A stretch of DNA of 64,000 nt from Fischerella sp. PCC 9605 (lineage in GTDB: Bacteria > Cyanobacteriota > Cyanobacteriia > Cyanobacteriales > Nostocaceae), in contig NZ_KI912149.1 of assembly GCF_000517105.1 (NCBI RefSeq), forward strand, positions 678,390 through 742,389. Reading direction: 5' to 3'. A model generated the notes under the pieces. That model worked only from the letters and a program-made list of their open reading frames with translations. It was not told the origin of the DNA and ran no database searches. The position numbers were made by a program, and so were the translations under genes. Positions 62,931 to 64,000 of this stretch are shown here, in pieces (within the stretch, counting starts at the first letter, position 1; every line of letters starts with the position of its first letter).

Positions 62931-64000
62931 TTAGATTTTGTTCAAAGCGTAAACATCTTCACCGCGACCGAGGGCAAAACGCACGGAGGTGGGAAGGTTC
63001 TTACCGGACTGAGTTAGGAAGACGAGAATGCCGAGTCCAGCAAAAGCAGCAGTGACACCGAAGATATTCCGATAGCCAAATTGTTCGGCTACAAAACCAA
63101 AAACAGGACCTGCGATCGCGATGCCAACATCAAATCCAGCGATGCACAAAGCAAAAATACGTCCTCTTTCTTGTGGCAGCGAACGATCTGTCATCATTGT
63201 TGAAACCATCGGGATCAGCGTACCGCCTCCAGCGCCTTCAATCAAAGCAGCGATTAAGAAAATACTGACATTATTGGCTAACCACATCAACACCATTGAG
63301 ACAGAATAGAAAACTAAGCCTAAAGTGACAAACAATCCCCGTCCTAAGCGATCGCTGGCTCGACCAATAAATACCCTACCACTAAAGCTAGAAATGGCGG
63401 AGGCTGTGTAAAACAACCCAACATTCAAGTCAACCTGAGTGGATTTGATGAATAGGGGTGCAAAAGTGTGTAAACTCCCAACAGTCAAACCAACCATCAA
63501 CATCACAAATGCTGGTATTCTTACTCTTGGACTAACCAACATGCGCCAAAAATTAGTCTTTTGGTCTTTGGCTTGTTGCTGTGTTTGAATTGGTGGATTG
63601 ACAACTGGCACAATACACAAGACCCCTAATCCACCCAGTCCCGCAGATAACAAAAATAATGCAGTATCACCGGCCGCAGCTTGTAAATAACCGCCCAAAG
63701 CAGGGCCTACTGCTAAGCCAATCGGATTGACCAGACTCATGTAGCCAATGATCTCACCACGATGGTTTGGTGGTGCTAAATCTGCAACCAGCGCTAAATA
63801 GCCAGTCGCAAAAGCGGCGATACTAATGCCATGAAAAGCACGTATCACCATCAATAAAGGAAAAGAATTAGTGAGTCCGTAACCCAGAGGGGCGATCGCT
63901 ACTACCAAGATACCAATGAGCAATACAATTTTACGACCCCGTTTATCTGCTAACTGTCCTAGCCAGGGACGAAACAGCAACAATCCAATGGCAAAACCAC
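62931..64000 (-). CDS. MFS transporter, partial at the right edge
   Basis: At least 356 aa; the frame is open past the window end with GFAIGLLLFRPWLGQLADKRGRK in frame, so the true start (and first helix) lies outside. The motif GQLADKRGRK is the MFS loop 2-3 signature; about ten helices remain, and the second half repeats it as GRASDRLGRG. Major facilitator of unknown substrate; efflux is common in this subfamily. Confidence 0.85.
   Translation of the reverse strand, partial: GFAIGLLLFRPWLGQLADKRGRKIVLLIGILVVAIAPLGYGLTNSFPLLMVIRAFHGISIAAFATGYLALVADLAPPNHRGEIIGYMSLVNPIGLAVGPALGGYLQAAAGDTALFLLSAGLGGLGVLCIVPVVNPPIQTQQQAKDQKTNFWRMLVSPRVRIPAFVMLMVGLTVGSLHTFAPLFIKSTQVDLNVGLFYTASAISSFSGRVFIGRASDRLGRGLFVTLGLVFYSVSMVLMWLANNVSIFLIAALIEGAGGGTLIPMVSTMMTDRSLPQERGRIFALCIAGFDVGIAIAGPVFGFVAEQFGYRNIFGVTAAFAGLGILVFLTQSGKNLPTSVRFALGRGEDVYALNKI

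Overview
The window comes from a cyanobacterium, most likely a filamentous Nostocales member (Nostoc, Tolypothrix, Scytonema or Calothrix type). Evidence: very many HIP1 octamers (GCGATCGC), an ndhA-ndhI-ndhG-ndhE cluster, a pix-type phototaxis operon with a bilin-binding (CBCR) GAF domain, a GUN4 remnant, and spacers full of heptameric (STRR) and palindromic repeats typical of that group. The species cannot be fixed from the sequence alone. No prophage, plasmid origin or CRISPR array is visible. The only transposase sequence seen is a decayed fragment.

Layout. 0-3.2 kb: end of an alpha/beta hydrolase, a COG0523 (CobW) GTPase behind a candidate Zur box, a WD40 protein and a small secreted Cys-rich protein. 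3.4-8.0 kb (minus): two translationally coupled genes, an ethanolamine-permease-like APC transporter and a stand-alone A-PCP-reductase NRPS whose specificity residues read as a glycine code. 9.1-17.4 kb (minus): a five-gene pixGHIJL-like operon (PATAN-REC, REC, CheW, CBCR chemoreceptor, CheA-REC). 18.2-19.9 kb: metal patch with a CmtR-like ArsR repressor, a divergent SmtA metallothionein of only 58 aa, a MerC protein and a decayed ISAzo13-type transposase. 20.1-25.3 kb: tRNA-Leu, alanine racemase, GNAT, HNH nuclease, DHH phosphoesterase, SixA. 25.4-30.7 kb: citrate synthase, ndhAIGE and NAD kinase. 31-34 kb: methyltransferase, RidA, GT39-type membrane glycosyltransferase. 34.2-40.5 kb: DM13 lipoprotein plus three histidine kinases. 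41-49 kb: amylo-alpha-1,6-glucosidase, a 1296-aa orthocaspase fused to a PGAP1-like hydrolase with an out-of-frame GUN4 remnant behind it, and a VOC protein. 49-51.5 kb: diguanylate cyclase with an ethylene-receptor-like membrane domain. 51.6-57.9 kb: two-partner-secretion haemagglutinin, CHAT-TPR protein and DUF928 protein. 58-62.8 kb: small proteins and a heat-shock group (Hsp20, CbpA-like DnaJ, CbpM-like modulator), DUF2795, MoaC. End: tRNA-Arg and an MFS transporter cut by the window edge.

How the genes work together. The pix operon is a complete light-to-pilus signalling path. gltA, ndhAIGE and nadK concern carbon entry, NDH-1 electron transport and NADP supply. The repressor, metallothionein and MerC form a metal-response patch. 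Two caspase-fold peptidases of different families (C14 and CHAT) lie within 14 kb. The points most worth follow-up are the glycine-coded A-PCP-R plus permease pair, the orthocaspase with its displaced GUN4 segment next to an A7 slippage run, the ethylene-receptor-like domain lacking its copper-binding Cys, and dispersed repeats that have entered coding sequence in frame (in a histidine kinase ATPase domain and in the haemagglutinin).
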